Positions 17,567 to 27,006 of a DNA stretch of 64,000 nt are shown piece by piece. Origin of the DNA: Burkholderiales bacterium (GTDB lineage: Bacteria > Pseudomonadota > Gammaproteobacteria > Burkholderiales > Burkholderiaceae_C); contig JAPLPQ010000082.1 in the NCBI GenBank assembly GCA_026400105.1, forward strand, positions 1-64,000, written 5' to 3'. The notes below the pieces were generated by a model. It saw nothing but the letters and a program-made list of their open reading frames with translations. It did no database searches and was not told where the DNA came from. The translations under genes and the position numbers were made by a program. Numbering within the stretch: position 1 is the stretch's first letter; each line of letters starts with the position of its first letter.

Positions 17567-18748
17567 TCAGTGCCGAGCCGGGCCGGCCACGGCCGGCGCC
17601 TGCATCGGCCAGGCGACCAGCAGCCAGAGCGCGCTCAGCGCGGCACAGGCGGCAAACACCCCCAGGCCGCCCTGGGTCTTGACCAGCCAGCCGCCGCCAG
17701 CGCCACCGACGAAGAAGCCCAGCGACTGCAGCGTGTTGTAGACGCCCAGGGCGGCGCCGCGATGCGCGGGCGGCGCCAGCCGCGAGGCCAGGCTGGGCTG
17801 GCTGGCTTCGAGCATGTTGAAGCCGGTGAAGAACAGGCACAGCAGCAGCGCGGCCCCGGCCAGCGAGGGCGCCTGGGCCATGGCCAGCAAGCCCAGCTGC
17901 ACCAGCAGGATCAGCCCGATGGCGACCAGGAAGACCAGGCGCAGATGGCCCTTGCGCTCGAGCCGGAACAGCAGGCCGCCCATGATCAGGAACGAGACCA
18001 GCACCGCCGGCAGGTAGACCTGCCAATGGTCGGGCGCCGCCAGCCCGGACTGGACCAGCAGCGCGGGCACGGCCATCCACATCGACAGCTGGACCGCATG
18101 CAGCACGAAGACACCGAAATCCAGCCGCAACAGGCCGGCATGGGTCAGCACCTGGCGCAGACCGCCCCGACCGACCGCGCGCGGCAGGGCCGGCTCGGGC
18201 GGCACGACCCAGGCCACCACCGCCATGCCGGTCAGCGCCAGCACCATCGTCACGAGGAACAGGCCACGCAGGCCGATCTGTGCCGCCAGCAGCGGCGCCA
18301 GCACCAGCGAAAGCGCGAACATCAGCGCGATGCTGATGCCCACCAGCGCCATCGCCTTGGTGCGCACGCTGTCACGCGTGACATCGGCCAGGAAGGCCGT
18401 GACCGCGGCCGAGATCGCGCCCGCGCCCTGGATCGCGCGCCCCGCCACCAGCCACTGCACGCTGGGCGCCCAGGCCGCGATCGCGCTGCCGAGCGCGAAC
18501 AGCGCCAGCCCGAGCAGGATCACCGGCTTGCGGCCCCAACGGTCCGACGCCATGCCGAGCGGGATCTGCAGCAGGGCCTGGGTCAGTCCGTAGACACCCA
18601 TGGCCAGGCCGACCAGCGCGGTGTCGTCGCCGCCGGGATAGCGCCTGGCCTCGAGCGCGAATACCGGCAGCACCAGGAACAGCCCCAGCATGCGCAGGGC
18701 GAAGATGGCGGCGAGCGAGACACTGGCGCGGCGTTCGCCGGCGGTCAT
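17567..18748 (-). CDS. MFS transporter (putative drug/small-molecule exporter)
   Basis: From MTAGERRASVSLAAIF (ATG 18748) the protein has 393 aa and about 12 hydrophobic helices. The longer ORF to 18856 would need a TTG start. The MFS loop 2-3 motif is present as 'GMASDRWGRKPVILLGL' and motif C-like glycines as 'GRAIQGAGAISAAVTAFLADV'. It belongs to the DHA1-like drug:H+ antiporter group. Substrate is unknown. It lies upstream of ssb with 83 bp between them. Confidence 0.86.
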   Translation of the reverse strand: MTAGERRASVSLAAIFALRMLGLFLVLPVFALEARRYPGGDDTALVGLAMGVYGLTQALLQIPLGMASDRWGRKPVILLGLALFALGSAIAAWAPSVQWLVAGRAIQGAGAISAAVTAFLADVTRDSVRTKAMALVGISIALMFALSLVLAPLLAAQIGLRGLFLVTMVLALTGMAVVAWVVPPEPALPRAVGRGGLRQVLTHAGLLRLDFGVFVLHAVQLSMWMAVPALLVQSGLAAPDHWQVYLPAVLVSFLIMGGLLFRLERKGHLRLVFLVAIGLILLVQLGLLAMAQAPSLAGAALLLCLFFTGFNMLEASQPSLASRLAPPAHRGAALGVYNTLQSLGFFVGGAGGGWLVKTQGGLGVFAACAALSALWLLVAWPMQAPAVAGPARH

Positions 18749-18863
18749 GCGATGGGGGTCGTTCTGGGTGTCGGGCACGGTGGGGGTGGCGACCGGGACC
18801 AGGCTGGGCCTGGACCGGCCGCGCAGATGGCGGGCGAAGCCGCCATTTTCGCTCAAGCGCGGC

Positions 18864-21230
18864 TCAGTGGTTGCTCAGGGCGCTGCGATAGGCGCCACAA
18901 CCCACCAGCAGCTGCTCGCTGACCGGCAGCACGAAGGAGGATTTGCCGCGCACGTCGCCGGTCAGGGGGTTGACGATGTTGTATTCGATCCAGCCGCCAC
19001 CGTCCTGGTCGATCCGCTCCCAGGCGTCACGCAACAGGCGTTCGGCATCCACGCCCGGGGCATCATGGACCGAGCTGCCCGACTTGCTGCGATCGGCGCC
19101 CATGACGCGGTAGCGCCCCTCGCGGTCGAGCACGAAGACATAGAGGTCGCGGTCGATGAAGCGGCCATTGGGTTGGTAGAAATCCTCGCTGGCGCGCTCC
19201 AGGCCCCTGGCCCGGATGTGATCGAGCGCCGCCTGCGCCAGATGCATCGCGACATCGGCGGTGCCCTGGGTCAGCGTCATGTGCTGCACCGCCTGGGTCA
19301 GGTCCGAAGTGCGGTCCATCAGCTGGCCGCAGCGGCTGCTGGTGCGGTCCGCCATCGAGGCGTTCTGGTAGGTCACCTGGTCGATCGCGTCCATCGCCTG
19401 CGCCACTTCCTTGAGCGCGACGCTTTGCTGCTTGCTGGCCACGGCCATGCCGTCGATGCGCAAGGCGATGTCGCGGATACCGGTGACGACCCGATCCATC
19501 ACCTCGTTGACCGAACTGATCTCGGCGACCGAGGACTTGACCCGCCCGGTCGAGGCCGCGATCAGCGAGCGCACCTCGCCGGCGGCCGACTGGGTGCGCT
19601 GCGCCAGGCTGCGGACCTCGGTGGCCACGACGGCAAAGCCGCGCCCCGCATTGCCGGCACGCGCGGCCTCGACCGCGGCGTTGAGCGCCAGGATGTTGGT
19701 CTGGAAGGCGATGCCGTCGATCACGCCGATGATCTCGTTCATGCGCTGGGAGGTGGTCTGCAAGGTGCCCATGCCCTGCACGGTCTGCTGCATCAGTCCA
19801 TGCGCCTGCTCGGTTTCGCGGTGCAGCACCTCGCCGACGCGGCTGATCTCCTGCACCGATTCGCCGTTGCGCGTCACGGTCTCGGCGGCGTCGCGCACGC
19901 TGGCCGTGGCCTGCTCGAGGCTGGCAGCCTGCGACTGGGTACGCTCCGAGAGCTGGCCGCTGTCGCCCACCAGCTGCTGCCCCATATGGCCGAGCACGGC
20001 CGAGACGCTGCGCACGTCGGCGACCAGCCCGGCCAGGCTGGCAAGCATGAGCTGGAACTTGGCGCCCATGGCGGCCATCTCGTCGCGGCCGGGAATATCG
20101 ACCACGCCGCTCAGATCGCCCTGGGTCGCGCGATCGATCACCTCGTTGAGCGACTGCAGCCCGCCCACGGTCGCATGGTAGAAGGCCGTCACGGCATAGG
20201 CCAGCAGCAGCATCACCAGCAGCGCGCCAGCGGTCACGCTGATCAGCTGACGCACGGCCTGATCGGCGCGGGACTGCAGCAGTTCCTGCAGGCGTTGTGC
20301 CGTGGCCTGGCCGAAGGCCGCCTGCGCCTGCATGACCTGGGACACCTCGTCATAGAAATCGAGGGGGTCGCCGTTCAGGGCGCCATAGCCCAGGGTCAGG
20401 CCGACCTTGCTGACCAGGCCGTCGGCGGCGGACTTGAACTCGGTCCAGCCCCGGGGCGGCGGTTCGTCGGCACGCTGCAGCGAAGCGATGCGGCCCTCGA
20501 CCTGGCCCAGCTGACCGCGCAACACGTCGGTCTGGCCACCGCCCAGGCGCACGGCGGCATTGACCAGCTCGGCGCTGTAGCCGTCGCGCTCCTGGCGCGC
20601 GAGCAGTAGCGCCCCTTCGTTGCGCAGGTGGCTGATGGTCTGGAACATCGGCAACAGACGCTCGACGACGATGTCCTTCATGAAATAGCCGGTCGCCGAG
20701 GCATCCTGCAGCAGACCCGAGTTCTCGCCGACCAGTGACATCAGCTGGCGCAGCCGATCTATCTGTTCGCTGTGGCGCGCGTACAGCGCGTCGGCCTCGG
20801 TCACGTCATCGGACGCGGCCAGCGACTCCAGGGCCTGGCGCAGCGGCGTCCAGTGCGGCGCCAGCTCGAGCTGGGAATCGGCCTGTACGGTCCGATCCAT
20901 CTGCGTCATGGCGGCCTTGAGCTGCTGGCGCGCCGCCGGCAGGTCCGCCTGCGCCTTGGCATTGCCCTGCATCGCCAGACGCAGCCGGCCCTGATGCTGA
21001 CCGACCTGGTCCACCAGCTGGGTGATCTGCCGCACCACCTGCAGGCCGGCCAGTTCGTGCAGCGACTCGCGCCGGACATCCCAGTAGGACTTGGCCAGCA
21101 GGACGCTGACGAGCAGCAGCGGCAGCACCAGGGTAGCGCTCATGGCCAGCATCTTCACCGTCATCGGCAAGCGCTGCATCAGGGCAATGCCCGGGCCGAA
21201 AAGTCGGGAAGGTTTGGTCAAACGAGTCAT
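18864..21230 (-). CDS. Methyl-accepting chemotaxis protein with C-terminal Cache-like domain
   Basis: A 788-aa receptor. One transmembrane helix near residues 28-46 is followed by a long helical periplasmic region (about 47-315), a second helix (AGALLVMLLLAYAVTAFY, about 333-350), a HAMP segment and the signalling domain. The hairpin tip reads 'IGVIDGIAFQTNILALNAAVEAARAGNAGRGFAVVATEVRSLAQRT', typical of all MCPs. After the signalling domain an extra 110-residue module ('DLYVFVLDREGRYRVMGADRS...GGGWIEYNIVNP...KSSFVLPV') looks like a single Cache fold placed in the cytoplasm. It controls CheA; the ligand is unknown. Confidence 0.92.
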   Translation of the reverse strand: MTRLTKPSRLFGPGIALMQRLPMTVKMLAMSATLVLPLLLVSVLLAKSYWDVRRESLHELAGLQVVRQITQLVDQVGQHQGRLRLAMQGNAKAQADLPAARQQLKAAMTQMDRTVQADSQLELAPHWTPLRQALESLAASDDVTEADALYARHSEQIDRLRQLMSLVGENSGLLQDASATGYFMKDIVVERLLPMFQTISHLRNEGALLLARQERDGYSAELVNAAVRLGGGQTDVLRGQLGQVEGRIASLQRADEPPPRGWTEFKSAADGLVSKVGLTLGYGALNGDPLDFYDEVSQVMQAQAAFGQATAQRLQELLQSRADQAVRQLISVTAGALLVMLLLAYAVTAFYHATVGGLQSLNEVIDRATQGDLSGVVDIPGRDEMAAMGAKFQLMLASLAGLVADVRSVSAVLGHMGQQLVGDSGQLSERTQSQAASLEQATASVRDAAETVTRNGESVQEISRVGEVLHRETEQAHGLMQQTVQGMGTLQTTSQRMNEIIGVIDGIAFQTNILALNAAVEAARAGNAGRGFAVVATEVRSLAQRTQSAAGEVRSLIAASTGRVKSSVAEISSVNEVMDRVVTGIRDIALRIDGMAVASKQQSVALKEVAQAMDAIDQVTYQNASMADRTSSRCGQLMDRTSDLTQAVQHMTLTQGTADVAMHLAQAALDHIRARGLERASEDFYQPNGRFIDRDLYVFVLDREGRYRVMGADRSKSGSSVHDAPGVDAERLLRDAWERIDQDGGGWIEYNIVNPLTGDVRGKSSFVLPVSEQLLVGCGAYRSALSNH

Positions 21231-21330
21231 GGGGATATCCTAGTGGCCACCAGATTCTCCCCCGCAATCATGCAGGAAACTGACACCCGGGGCTGGGGGA
21301 AACCCTAGACCCGGTGCAGAAAGCCCGCAA

Positions 21331-22008
21331 TCAGGCCAATGCGGCGCGCATATGGTCGATCACGGTCTTGTAATCGGACTGGCCGAAGATCGCGCTGCCG
21401 GCGACGAAGGTGTCGGCACCCGCATCGGCGACGCCGCGGATGTTGGCGGCCTTGATGCCGCCGTCGACCTCGAGCCGGATGTCCTTGCCGCTGGCCTCGA
21501 TGCGCTTGCGCGCGGCCTCGATCTTGCGCAGCGCGGAATCGATGAAGCCCTGACCGCCGAAACCGGGGTTGACGCTCATGATCAGGATCAGGTCGATGTC
21601 GTCGATCACCCAGTCCAGCACGTCGAGCGACTCGGCCGGGTTGAACACCAGGCCGGCCTTGAGGCCGCGCGCCTTGATCGCCTGCACGCTGCGGTGCACA
21701 TGGGTCGAGGCGTCGGGGTGGAAGCTGATCAGGTCGGCGCCGGCATCGGCGAAGTCGGCGGCCAGCGCATCGACCGGCTGCACCATCAGGTGCACGTCGA
21801 TCGGCGCGGGCGTGCCGTCGGGCTTGAAGGCGTGCTTCTTGAGGGCCTTGCAGACCATCGGTCCGAAGGTCAGGTTCGGGACATAGTGGTTGTCCATCAC
21901 GTCGAAGTGGATCCAGTCGGCGCCGGCGGCCAGCACATGGCGGACCTCCTCGCCCAGGCGGGCGAAGTCGGCCGAGAGGATGGAGGGGGCGATGCGGTAG
22001 GTGCTCAT
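21331..22008 (-). CDS. rpe: Ribulose-phosphate 3-epimerase
   Basis: A 225-aa TIM barrel with the Rpe hallmarks '[21 protein letters not shown]', '[20 protein letters not shown]', '[15 protein letters not shown]' and '[10 protein letters not shown]'. It interconverts ribulose 5-phosphate and xylulose 5-phosphate using a bound metal held by His and Asp residues in these motifs. It serves the pentose phosphate pathway. The divergent apaG starts 92 bp away, a frequent neighbourhood in Burkholderiales. Confidence 0.98.
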   Translation of the reverse strand: MSTYRIAPSILSADFARLGEEVRHVLAAGADWIHFDVMDNHYVPNLTFGPMVCKALKKHAFKPDGTPAPIDVHLMVQPVDALAADFADAGADLISFHPDASTHVHRSVQAIKARGLKAGLVFNPAESLDVLDWVIDDIDLILIMSVNPGFGGQGFIDSALRKIEAARKRIEASGKDIRLEVDGGIKAANIRGVADAGADTFVAGSAIFGQSDYKTVIDHMRAALA

Positions 22009-22100
22009 GCGCGAGATTGTGGCAGCTTTGCGCCGCCGCGCCAGCCACCCCGGCCAGCCCTGCGGCCGACAAGGTGCGCGAAGCTGGTTAGGATTGGCAT

Positions 22101-22484
22101 ATGCCCCAACACCAGTTCGCCGTCCACGTCAGGCCCGAATACCTGCCAGCGCAGTCCTCGCCGATGGAGGACTCCTATGTCTTTTCCTACACGGTCACGA
22201 TCTCCAACACCGGCTCGGTGCCGGCCCAGCTGATCGCACGCCACTGGGAGATCGAGGACGCCTTCGGCGAAACCCAGGTCGTCGATGGCCTGGGCGTGGT
22301 CGGTCGCCAGCCCCTGCTCCAGCCCGGCGAAGCGTTCCAGTACGCCAGCAGCGCGCGGCTGCAGACCGCCATGGGCATCATGAGCGGGCATTACTTCTGT
22401 GTCGGCGTCGACGGCCACCGCTTCGAGGTGGCGATTCCGACCTTCACGCTCAACGTGCCGACAGGTGGCAATGAACCCCATTGA
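22101..22484 (+). CDS. apaG: ApaG (Co2+/Mg2+ efflux-associated) protein
   Basis: A 127-aa beta-sandwich protein covering the whole ApaG family: '[76 protein letters not shown]'. The biochemical role is unsettled; links to Co2+ resistance and ApaH-type nucleotide metabolism are genetic. Its last 14 bp overlap the next gene, so the two are probably translationally coupled. Confidence 0.96.
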   Translation: MPQHQFAVHVRPEYLPAQSSPMEDSYVFSYTVTISNTGSVPAQLIARHWEIEDAFGETQVVDGLGVVGRQPLLQPGEAFQYASSARLQTAMGIMSGHYFCVGVDGHRFEVAIPTFTLNVPTGGNEPH

Positions 22485-24552
22485 CGAGCCCGCCATCCTG
22501 CTGGCAGGACTCGATCCCGCGGCCACCCGGGCCGAGCGCCATCTGTGGCTGATCGCCCTGATCGATTGGCTGCGCGGCCCTGAAGCCGACGTGCCGGCCA
22601 CGCTCAAGCGGCTCGGCGCCTTGCTCGATGTCGCCGAGGCCGACCCCGACTGGCTGGCGCGCTGGCGCCTCTGGTGGCGGCGCTTGCGCCAGGATGTCGA
22701 CCTGGCGCCGCTGCTGGCCGATTTCGGCTTTGCCTCGCAATCGGCCTTCATGACCGAGCTCGGACACCGGATCAGGCACAAGCTGCTGCCGAGCTCGCCC
22801 GTGACCACCGACATGAGCGAGCTGTTCGGCCTGCTGTTCCACGATCCGCTCGATGCGCGCTGGCTGGGCGCCCTGTCGCCGCGCCAGCTCGAACGCCTGG
22901 GTGCGCTGCTGGGGTCGGAGCCCGAGCTGCCCGCCGAGAGCGGTAGCTTGACCACGAGCTGCTTGAGCGACTGGGAACAGACGCTGATCGACGCACTGTC
23001 GTTCTGTGTCGGACAGATCAGCGCGACCGGCTTTCGGCCCGAGCTGCGCTCGCGCATGTCGATCGAGGCACGCCAGGGGCGCAGCTTCCAGGACCTGCCG
23101 ATGGCGCTGGAAAACTTTCGCCGTGCCGCCGCCGCGCAGGGCCTGACCAGCGCCGAGGCCCAGGCCCAGCTGCCCGAACTGCACCGGCTGCTGGACCAGG
23201 CGCGCCAGGCCGCCTATTCGGTCTATGCCCATCTCGAGGAGCATGGCATCTCGGTCGGCATCGTGTTCCGGCTGCGCCAGCTGCGCGAGCGGGTGCTGCG
23301 CGCGACCACCCTGCTCGACTGCCTGCTGTCCGAGCAGCGCCCGCGCACGACGGCCCGCTTCATCGGCCAACTGGTGCAGGTCGGGCATGAGAGCCGCAGC
23401 ATCCGCGCCCTGATCGCCAGCAGCACCCAGCTGACCGCGGCGCGCGTGGCCGAGCGCAGCGCCGAGAGCGGCGAGCACTACATCACGCGCAACTGGGACG
23501 AGTACCGCGACATGCTGCTGCGCGCCGGCGGGGGTGGCGCCGTGCTCGGCTTCACGACCTGGTTCAAGTTCCTGCTCGGCGGCCTGGCGCTGTCGGCGTT
23601 CTGGAGCGGGCTGGCCGCGGGCCTGAACTACGCCGCCGCCTTCGTGCTGATCCAGCTGCTGCACCTGACGGTCGCGACCAAGCAGCCGGCAGTGACCGCG
23701 CCGGCCATGGTCGCCAAGCTGCGCGACCTGCGCTCGCGCGAAGGCGTGCTGCGCTTCGTCGACGAGGTCGCGCACCTGTTCCGCTCCCAGGTCGCGGCCA
23801 TCCTCGGCAACCTGGCGCTGGTGATACCTGTGGTGGCCGTGATCAGCGCGGTCCTGTGGCTGACGACGGACACGCCGATGCTGACGCCCGAGAAGGCGCA
23901 CCATGTGCTCGCCAGCCATCAGCTGCTGGGTCCGACCCTGCTGTTTGCCGCCCTGACGGGCCTGCTGCTGTTCGCCAGCAGCATCATCGCGGGCTGGGTC
24001 GAGAACTGGTTCGTGCTGCACAAGCTCGACTCGGCGCTCGCCTACAACCCGACCATCACCGGTCGGCTGGGCAAGCGCCTGGCGCTGCGCTGCAGCCATT
24101 TCATGCGCACCCATATCTCGGGCCTGGCCTCCAACATCTCGCTCGGGCTGATGCTGGGTCTGGTGCCGGCCATCGCGGGCTTTTTCGGGCTCGAGCTCGA
24201 AGTGCGCCACGTGACCCTGGTCACGGGTCAGCTGACGGCCGCCGTGATGGCGCTGGGCTGGACCGTGCTGCTGGAGCCGGCCTTCTGGTCGGCAGTGGCC
24301 GCCACGCTGCTGGTCGGTCCGATCAACCTGGCCGTGAGCTTCTATCTGGCGTTCCGGCTCGCGCTCAAGGCCCGCAGCGTCAGCGACGTCAACCGCCAGC
24401 GCATCCAGGGCGCGATCCGGCATCGCCTGCGCCGCGCGCCGCTGAGCTTCCTGTGGCCGGTCAGCGCCCAGCAGGAAACCCAGGCCGATGCCGACGCCGA
24501 CATCGCCCCCAATGAAACCACCGAGGACGAGCCACCCGATGGGCGAGTTTGA
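22471..24552 (+). CDS. PF10136-type membrane protein (annotated elsewhere as 'site-specific recombinase')
   Basis: Started at [13 protein letters not shown] (ATG 22471) it is 693 aa and overlaps apaG by 14 bp and thiL by 14 bp. The N-terminal half is soluble and helical. From about residue 350 on there are several hydrophobic segments ('LGGLALSAFWSGLAAGLNYAAAFVLIQLL', 'ILGNLALVIPVVAVISAVLWL', 'LLFAALTGLLLFASSIIAGW', 'SLGLMLGLVPAIAGFF'). Sequence and context match a betaproteobacterial family commonly labelled site-specific recombinase. I see no serine or tyrosine recombinase motif; the protein looks like an integral membrane protein of unknown function. Confidence 0.8.
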   Translation: MNPIDEPAILLAGLDPAATRAERHLWLIALIDWLRGPEADVPATLKRLGALLDVAEADPDWLARWRLWWRRLRQDVDLAPLLADFGFASQSAFMTELGHRIRHKLLPSSPVTTDMSELFGLLFHDPLDARWLGALSPRQLERLGALLGSEPELPAESGSLTTSCLSDWEQTLIDALSFCVGQISATGFRPELRSRMSIEARQGRSFQDLPMALENFRRAAAAQGLTSAEAQAQLPELHRLLDQARQAAYSVYAHLEEHGISVGIVFRLRQLRERVLRATTLLDCLLSEQRPRTTARFIGQLVQVGHESRSIRALIASSTQLTAARVAERSAESGEHYITRNWDEYRDMLLRAGGGGAVLGFTTWFKFLLGGLALSAFWSGLAAGLNYAAAFVLIQLLHLTVATKQPAVTAPAMVAKLRDLRSREGVLRFVDEVAHLFRSQVAAILGNLALVIPVVAVISAVLWLTTDTPMLTPEKAHHVLASHQLLGPTLLFAALTGLLLFASSIIAGWVENWFVLHKLDSALAYNPTITGRLGKRLALRCSHFMRTHISGLASNISLGLMLGLVPAIAGFFGLELEVRHVTLVTGQLTAAVMALGWTVLLEPAFWSAVAATLLVGPINLAVSFYLAFRLALKARSVSDVNRQRIQGAIRHRLRRAPLSFLWPVSAQQETQADADADIAPNETTEDEPPDGRV

Positions 24553-25510
24553 ACTGATACGCCACTATTTCCAGCGCGCTGGCGCCAACCCGCCCGGCGT
24601 GGTGCTGGGCGTGGGCGACGACTGCGCGCTGCTGCAGCCCGAGCCGGGCCAGCGGCTGGCGGTCTCGACCGACATGCTGGTCGAAGGCCGGCATTTCTTC
24701 GCCGATGTCGATCCGGTCGCACTCGGCCACAAGGCGCTCGCGGTCAACCTGAGCGACCTGGCCGCCATGGGCGCCAGCCCGCTCGGCTGCACGCTCGCGC
24801 TCGCGCTGCCGCGCGCCGACGAGGCCTGGCTGGCCGGCTTCAGCCGCGGCCTGTTCGCGCTGGCCGATGCCGCGGCCTGCCCGCTGGTCGGCGGCGACAC
24901 CACCAAGGGCCCGCTGAACCTCTGCATCACGGTGTTCGGCCAGGTGCCGCCGGGGCAGGAACTGCGGCGCAGCGGCGCGCGCGCCGGCGACGAGGTCTGG
25001 GTCAGCGGCCAGCTCGGCGACGCCCGGCTGGCACTCGACGCGCTGCTGGGCGAAATCGAACTGGCACCCGAGGTGCTGGCGCGCGCACGCCAGCGGCTCG
25101 AACGCCCGACACCCCGACTCGCGCTGGGGCTGGCGCTGCGCGGCATCGCGAGCGCCGCCGCCGATGTCAGCGACGGCCTGTGCGGCGACCTGGGCCATAT
25201 CCTGGCCGCCTCGGGCGTCGGCGCCAAGCTGGCAGCCGACGCGCTGCTGGCCTCGAGCGCCATCAGCGCCGACCTGCGTGCCCTGCCGCGCGAACACGCG
25301 CTGCGCTGCGCGCTGGCCGGCGGCGACGACTACGAGCTGATCTTCACCGCACCGGCTGGCGCGCACGACGCCGTGCTGCAAGCCGCCCGCTCGGCCGCCA
25401 CGCCCGTGTCCTGCCTGGGCCACATCACGGCCGAACCCGGCCTGCGCTGGCAGGACGCCTGCGGCCGGCCACTCGATCTGACGTTGGCCAGCTTCGACCA
25501 TTTCGCCTGA
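24539..25510 (+). CDS. thiL: Thiamine-monophosphate kinase
   Basis: From MGEFELIRHYFQR (ATG 24539) the protein has 323 aa. ThiL signatures are 'VLGVGDDCALL', 'VSTDMLVEGRHFF', 'LAVNLSDLAAMGASP', 'PLVGGDTTKGPL' and 'AADVSDGLCGDLGHIL'; the Asp residues in these bind Mg-ATP and substrate. It phosphorylates thiamine monophosphate to the diphosphate cofactor. The start overlaps the preceding membrane-protein gene by 14 bp. The stop codon lies in a 9-nt tandem repeat. Confidence 0.97.
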   Translation: MGEFELIRHYFQRAGANPPGVVLGVGDDCALLQPEPGQRLAVSTDMLVEGRHFFADVDPVALGHKALAVNLSDLAAMGASPLGCTLALALPRADEAWLAGFSRGLFALADAAACPLVGGDTTKGPLNLCITVFGQVPPGQELRRSGARAGDEVWVSGQLGDARLALDALLGEIELAPEVLARARQRLERPTPRLALGLALRGIASAAADVSDGLCGDLGHILAASGVGAKLAADALLASSAISADLRALPREHALRCALAGGDDYELIFTAPAGAHDAVLQAARSAATPVSCLGHITAEPGLRWQDACGRPLDLTLASFDHFA

Positions 25511-25539
25511 ATCGCCTGAATCGCCTGAATCGCCTGAAT
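25504..25539 (+). repeat. Four tandem copies of CGCCTGAAT over the thiL stop
   Basis: The 9-nt unit CGCCTGAAT occurs four times in a row. Because the unit is a multiple of three and contains TGA in the thiL frame, thiL has four successive in-frame stops. Copy-number change here would leave the protein unchanged and alter only the distance to the NUDIX gene. Confidence 0.9.
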
Positions 25540-25544
25540 CCATC

Positions 25545-26411
25545 ATGACCTCCACCGAAACCGAACGCCCGGCGCGCGACGCCGCCTCACTGGTGCTGCT
25601 GCGCGACGGCAGCGCCGGACTCGAGGTGCTGCTGCTGCGCCGCCACGCCGATTCCCGCGTCATGGGCGGCGTCCATGTCTTCCCGGGCGGCAAGCTGGAC
25701 CCGACCGACTGCAGCCCCGATGCACTGGCCGCGCTCGACCTCGAGGCCGAGCAACTGCTGGCACGCTTCGACGAACCCGCGTTGACCCCGGACAAGGCCG
25801 CCGGCCTGCACCTGGCCGCGCTGCGCGAAACCTTCGAGGAAGCCGGCCTGCTGCTGGCCGAAGGCGCCGACAGCGCGGCCAGGCAGGCGCTGGCGGACCG
25901 CCAGGCCGCCGGCGAAGCGCTGGCCGACGCCATGGCCGCGCTGGGCCTGCGCTGGCAGGCCAGCGCCATCCTGCCCTGGTCGCGCTGGATCACGCCGCGT
26001 CACCCGGCCTCGGGGGCCGCCTTCGACACCCGCTTCTTCCTGGCCAGACTGCCAGCCGGGCAGGAGGCCAGGCATGATGGCTACGAGACCACCGAGGCCG
26101 TCTGGCTGGCGCCGCGCCAGGCGCTGGCGCTGCACGCCGAACACCGGCTCGAGCTGGTTCCGCCCCAGCTCATGAGCCTGGTCAAGCTGGCGCGCCACGC
26201 CGATGTCGACAGCGCCTGGAACGAGGCGCTGGTCAGCCGGCCGCCGCGCATCCAGCCCGAGGCCAGCGAGATCGACGGCGAGCGCCTGCTGTACTTGCCC
26301 GGCGATCCGCTGCACTCGGTGCGCGAACGCGCGCTGCCCGGTCCGACCCGGCTGCGCTGGCTGCAACGCCGCTTCGAGCCCGTCGGCGGCTTCGAGGCCT
26401 GGTTCGACTGA
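25545..26411 (+). CDS. NUDIX hydrolase
   Basis: A 288-aa protein. Its N-terminal NUDIX fold has 'VFPGGKLDPTD' and a NUDIX helix 'LHLAALRETFEEAGLLLAE', where RE..EE are the metal-binding residues. A long insertion between the glycines and the helix and the 'WSRWITPRHPASGAAFDTRFFLARLP' segment resemble the NUDT19/CoA-diphosphatase-like branch. The nucleotide substrate is not known; acyl-CoA or NADH-like compounds are likely. It starts just after the 9-nt repeats at the end of thiL. Confidence 0.88.
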   Translation: MTSTETERPARDAASLVLLRDGSAGLEVLLLRRHADSRVMGGVHVFPGGKLDPTDCSPDALAALDLEAEQLLARFDEPALTPDKAAGLHLAALRETFEEAGLLLAEGADSAARQALADRQAAGEALADAMAALGLRWQASAILPWSRWITPRHPASGAAFDTRFFLARLPAGQEARHDGYETTEAVWLAPRQALALHAEHRLELVPPQLMSLVKLARHADVDSAWNEALVSRPPRIQPEASEIDGERLLYLPGDPLHSVRERALPGPTRLRWLQRRFEPVGGFEAWFD

Positions 26412-26428
26412 ACAAGATTCAAATTGCC

Positions 26429-26968
26429 ATGGAAACCTCCTACAAGCCTTTCCCGAGGACCGAGCCGGTCCTGCGCCCCGATCGCCGTTTCCTGTTCTCG
26501 CGCCTGTCGCACCTGATCGCGCTGGGCTTTGGCTCCGGCCTGAGCCGGGTGGCACCCGGCACCGTCGGCACGCTCTGGGCCTGGATCGCCTTCCTGCTGA
26601 TCGACCGGCTCGGGATGCCGGGCGACACCGGCTGGGCGCTGATCATCGGCAGCACGCTGCTGCTGGGCTGGTGGGCCAGCGTCGCGACCGTCAAGCGCAC
26701 CGGGGTGGCCGATCCGGGCTACATCGTGATCGACGAGGTGGTCGCGTTCTGGCTCGTGCTCTGGCTGGCGGCGCCGGTCGGTTTCTGGGGCCAGTTCTGG
26801 GCCTTCTGGCTGTTTCGTTACTTCGACGCCGCCAAGCCCGGGCCGGTGCGCTGGGCCGACCAGGCCTTCAAGGGCTGGGGCTGGCGCGGCGGCTGGGGCA
26901 TCATGTTCGACGATCTGGTGGCAGCCGCCTGCACCCTGCTGCTGATCGCGTTCTGGCGCTGGCTCTGA
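26429..26968 (+). CDS. pgpA: Phosphatidylglycerophosphatase A
   Basis: A 179-aa membrane protein with the PgpA signature 'IALGFGSGLSRVAPGTVGTLWAW', 'DPGYIVIDEVVAFWL' and 'FRYFDAAKPGPVRWADQAFKGWGWRGGWGIMFDDLVAA'. The acidic residues in these motifs bind Mg2+. It removes phosphate from phosphatidylglycerophosphate in the inner membrane. It lies 17 bp after the NUDIX gene and 38 bp before pncC, in an apparent operon from apaG onward. Confidence 0.96.
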   Translation: METSYKPFPRTEPVLRPDRRFLFSRLSHLIALGFGSGLSRVAPGTVGTLWAWIAFLLIDRLGMPGDTGWALIIGSTLLLGWWASVATVKRTGVADPGYIVIDEVVAFWLVLWLAAPVGFWGQFWAFWLFRYFDAAKPGPVRWADQAFKGWGWRGGWGIMFDDLVAAACTLLLIAFWRWL

Positions 26969-27006
26969 GCCCGCTCGAAACCTTCCACCCTTTACCGAGC
27001 CGCGCT

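Noticed and set aside
17504-20609. Two long + strand ORFs (17504-18922 and 18690-20609)
   Set aside because: They are antisense to the MFS and chemoreceptor genes; Gln/Arg/His-rich translations show no family features.
22450-24423. 657-codon ORF on the minus strand
   Set aside because: It is antisense to the PF10136 membrane protein and has no start context or motif.
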